The notes under the pieces: generated by a model
Seen by the model: the letters and a program-made list of their open reading frames with translations, nothing else
Told to the model about the DNA's origin: nothing
Database searches by the model: none
Source: JBASEY01 sp049652745
GTDB lineage: Bacteria > CSSED10-310
DNA: 64,000 bases
Assembly: GCA_049652745.1 (NCBI GenBank)
Contig: JBASEY010000029.1
Location: 124,001-188,000, forward strand
Direction: 5' to 3'
Shown here: piece after piece, positions 61,625 to 64,000 of the stretch
Numbering within the stretch: the stretch's first letter is position 1
Layout: each line of letters opens with the position of its first letter
Translations under genes and position numbers: made by a program

Positions 61625-63164
61625 TTCACTTTCAGACAGAATCAGAAAAAAAATTGAGAATGCTGCCACAGACAAAACTGAGGAGTATACAAATCTATTG
61701 CCTGAAGAAAAGAACGAAGAAGCATTGCTAGAACCTGATTTCGAACCGGACCCCGATACGGATAAAGATTATTTTTCTGAAGTCAGACGTGATTACGAAA
61801 CGTCTTTAGACACTATCAATGACTCGCTGAAAACAGCCGAAGAATTTGCTGATACCATTGACCTCGATCACACACTTCAATCGTTGAACAATCTTATGGC
61901 AACATTGCCCTGGAAACCCAAAAGGGGATTCGTGCGCAAAATTATGGCGAAAATAGTTTCTTTGGGGATTGGTTCAGAAATGGATTCATTCAAACAGGCG
62001 TTGGCTGAAACGACACATGTTTTAAATATATTAAACCATAAAACCAGGATTTTTTCAGGAAAACAGGAATCCTTCAATTCAGAATTGGCAATTTTCGGTC
62101 AAAGAATAGTGCCGGTGATAGACGAAAAAAACCGTTATAGCCAGCAAAAATATCTTAAACTATTACAAGAACATAGTGCCTTTTTATTAGAACATGCCAC
62201 CTTTCTGAAAGATAGAATGGATGTTTTTCATGAAAATACAGATAAGCGACAAACCGAAATTTCCAATTGGCTACATAATTTAGTGAAAAGGCTTGATTCT
62301 TTTGAGGATAGACTAGGTCTTTTTGACAATGAACTTAAAAGAGGCATTGCCCTGCAACACCGAAAGCTTGAACAATTTCTTCAAAACACACCGAAAATTG
62401 CCGGAGCGGCTCCAGGGGAAACTGCGGGAACAAATCACAGAGAGGATAATACTTCCGGCCTGGGCGATTATGGATATTACCTTTTTGAAACCGGAGGCAG
62501 GGGGCCAGAGAAATTTGTTAAGATGATCCAGCAAGATTATATTCCGTTTTTTTTGGATGCGTCCCCTGTGTTGGATATCGGATGTGGCCGAGGTGAATTT
62601 TTGGAGTTGCTTCGAGATGCGGGCATTCAGGCGCTGGGTATAGATACCAACTCGGACATGGTGGAAATTTGTAGACAAAAAAATCTGGATGTGACACGCC
62701 AGGATGCCTTGAACGCACTTGAATCATATGAACCGGGCAGTCTGGGCGGAATTTTTGCCGGGCAATTGATCGAACATATTCCATCTGAAAAGGTGTTACG
62801 GTGGCTGGCTGCAGCCCATAATGCACTGAAACCGGGAGGTGTTCTGGTTTTTGAAACTGTGAATACTTCCTCTTTATTTGCACTCGTTTCTCATTATTTC
62901 AAAGATCCGACTCATCAATTGCCGCGGCATCCAGACACATATAAATTTTTAACTGAAATTGCCGGTTTTAAAAATGTGACCGTTCATTATCGATCCCCGG
63001 TACCCAAAGATGCTCAGCTTTTGCTTCCTGAGTTGCCGGAGCCATTGTCTGACGACCTTAACTCATTGATTTCAGGTATAAAAAGTGTGATAGATCAATT
63101 GAATAACTTGATCTTTGCGCCTTGTGATATCGCGGTTTACGCAAATAAGGGTAATGATCGCTAA
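61617..63164 (+). CDS. SAM-dependent methyltransferase with long N-terminal coiled coil
   Basis: 515 residues. The first 280 are charged and helical with coiled-coil character (FSGKQESFNSELAIFGQRIV, FEDRLGLFDNELKRG). Residues 305-515 form a class I methyltransferase: VLDIGCGRGEFLELL (SAM motif I), IDTNSDMVEIC, GIFAGQLIEHIP, and GGVLVFETVN. It follows wzt in a coupled position. In WbdD-type systems a coiled coil measures chain length and a methyltransferase caps the glycan. That role here is inference. Confidence 0.85.
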   Translation: MSDSLSDRIRKKIENAATDKTEEYTNLLPEEKNEEALLEPDFEPDPDTDKDYFSEVRRDYETSLDTINDSLKTAEEFADTIDLDHTLQSLNNLMATLPWKPKRGFVRKIMAKIVSLGIGSEMDSFKQALAETTHVLNILNHKTRIFSGKQESFNSELAIFGQRIVPVIDEKNRYSQQKYLKLLQEHSAFLLEHATFLKDRMDVFHENTDKRQTEISNWLHNLVKRLDSFEDRLGLFDNELKRGIALQHRKLEQFLQNTPKIAGAAPGETAGTNHREDNTSGLGDYGYYLFETGGRGPEKFVKMIQQDYIPFFLDASPVLDIGCGRGEFLELLRDAGIQALGIDTNSDMVEICRQKNLDVTRQDALNALESYEPGSLGGIFAGQLIEHIPSEKVLRWLAAAHNALKPGGVLVFETVNTSSLFALVSHYFKDPTHQLPRHPDTYKFLTEIAGFKNVTVHYRSPVPKDAQLLLPELPEPLSDDLNSLISGIKSVIDQLNNLIFAPCDIAVYANKGNDR

Positions 63165-63191
63165 ATTCAAAGGGTAAACTGGAGTTTAAAA

Positions 63192-64000
63192 ATGAGTTCT
63201 TCCTTGGTCAATGATCGTCAGCTTCAGATCATCATCTGTGCTGTGCAAGTGCCATTTATTACCGGTGGCGCTGAAAAGCATATAGAATCTTTGAGAAGAG
63301 AGCTGGAAAACCGTGACTATATGGTCGATATCGTCAAACTTCCTTTTCAGTGGCACCCGGTCCGCCAATTGATTAACGGAGCGGTAACGTGGAGGTTGTT
63401 AGATTTGACGATGTTTTGCGGTTTGCCTGTAGATCTTGTCATTTGTACTCGATTTCCGACTTACTGTGTTAAGCATCCTAAGAAAGTTGCATGGGTTTTG
63501 CACCAGCACAGACAGGCCTATGATTTTTTAAATACCGTTTATACCGATTTCAAAGATGCTCCTGACGATGATGAAGTAAGAAAACTGCTTTACGAAATCG
63601 ATAGTCGTTCTTTAAAGGAGTGTACAAATATATTTGCCAATTCTAGAAATGTAGCGAATCGTTTGGAACGTTATCTCAATATCAAAAGTGATCCTCTTTA
63701 CCATCCACCACCTCTTACAGGGCGCTATAGGAATCTGGAATATGGAAATTATGTGTTCACTGCGAGTCGGCTGGAATTGAACAAACGAATCGACTTGCTC
63801 TTGAAGGCACTGTCTTTGACAAAAAACAAAATTCACGCTGTAATCGCTGGAAAAGGCCCCTTGGCGGCTAGTCTGAAAAAAATGGCCGACGATCTTGAAA
63901 TTGAAGAACGAGTTAAATTTGTCGGGTATATTTCCGATCAAGAAATAATCGATCACTATGGCAGATGCGGCGTAGTGTGGTATGCGCCAGTTGATGAAGA
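63192..64000 (+). CDS. Glycosyltransferase family 4, 3' partial
   Basis: The frame runs off the window end after 269 codons. ATG 63192 lies 27 bases after the methyltransferase stop, with GGAG ten bases upstream. IICAVQVPFITGGAEKHIES is the GT4 N-terminal loop, and the C-terminal GT-B domain begins YVFTASRLELNKRIDLLLK, then VIAGKGPLAASLKK and RVKFVGYISDQEIIDHYG. The catalytic Glu region lies beyond the window. It probably builds the exported polysaccharide. Confidence 0.88.
   Translation, partial: MSSSLVNDRQLQIIICAVQVPFITGGAEKHIESLRRELENRDYMVDIVKLPFQWHPVRQLINGAVTWRLLDLTMFCGLPVDLVICTRFPTYCVKHPKKVAWVLHQHRQAYDFLNTVYTDFKDAPDDDEVRKLLYEIDSRSLKECTNIFANSRNVANRLERYLNIKSDPLYHPPPLTGRYRNLEYGNYVFTASRLELNKRIDLLLKALSLTKNKIHAVIAGKGPLAASLKKMADDLEIEERVKFVGYISDQEIIDHYGRCGVVWYAPVDE

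Overview
The window comes from a Gram-negative (diderm) bacterium with moderate GC and standard bacterial code. Evidence for a diderm is a phosphoheptose pair (gmhA plus an HldE-type adenylyltransferase), a Wzm/Wzt polysaccharide exporter, an LPS-core-type glycosyltransferase and a complete Bat operon. MurE carries a DNPR motif, which points to meso-diaminopimelate peptidoglycan. CarD, bactofilin, PilZ, abundant TPR proteins and a shortened dcw cluster recall deep-branching uncultured or deltaproteobacterial-like lineages. I cannot assign a phylum from the sequence alone. I see no insertion sequence, prophage, CRISPR array or rRNA; the one RNA gene found is tRNA-Gly(CCC).

Layout. 1-2.3 kb: an LVIVD beta-propeller (5' end outside the window) overlapping an unusual radical SAM protein. 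2.6-4.9 kb: TudS-like protein, a receiver/DHp protein without an ATPase domain, and divergent CarD. 5.1-14.9 kb: periplasmic PPIase, then the Bat operon (MoxR, DUF58, a BatD-like membrane protein, BatA, BatB, BatC, BatD, BatE). 15-16.8 kb: rpsU, tcdA, tatD on the minus strand. 16.9-23.2 kb: UDP-sugar pyrophosphorylase, then a minus-strand run of RNase II-type nuclease, GT2, SGNH hydrolase and VWA protein. 23.4-25.7 kb: exported Memo-AMMECR1 fusion and DUF72. 25.8-29.4 kb: heptose genes and two TPR genes. 29.5-32.9 kb: the housekeeping set yicC-remA-gmk-rpoZ-coaBC. 32.9-39.1 kb: a very large sensor with a decayed kinase domain, LarE, and a radical SAM protein. 39.1-49.4 kb: dcw cluster mraZ-rsmH-ftsL-ftsI-murE-ftsW-murB-ftsQ-ftsA-ftsZ on the minus strand. 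49.6-57.8 kb: PilZ, GT2, aminotransferase, LipM-like protein, giant TPR protein, tRNA, bactofilin, and an IspH fused to a membrane domain. 57.8-59.0 kb: secreted propeller. 59.4-64 kb: ABC polysaccharide export (Wzm, Wzt, coiled-coil methyltransferase, GT4, the last cut by the window end).

How the parts connect. The Bat genes form one coupled operon, with most adjacent genes overlapping or only a few bases apart. The dcw genes are likewise coupled and are headed by a near-consensus promoter whose start region carries a 10-bp-periodic array resembling MraZ boxes. Envelope themes (heptose, polysaccharide export, peptidoglycan, bactofilin) dominate. The items I judge least ordinary are: IspH joined to a UbiA-like membrane half; an HPr-like domain joined to the heptose adenylyltransferase; a radical SAM enzyme with an N-terminal SPASM-like region and CX3CX4C cysteines; the MraZ-box-like array; the exported Memo-AMMECR1 fusion under a divergent operator-like dyad; LarE overlapping a radical SAM gene; and the compact dcw cluster lacking murF, mraY, murD, murG and murC.
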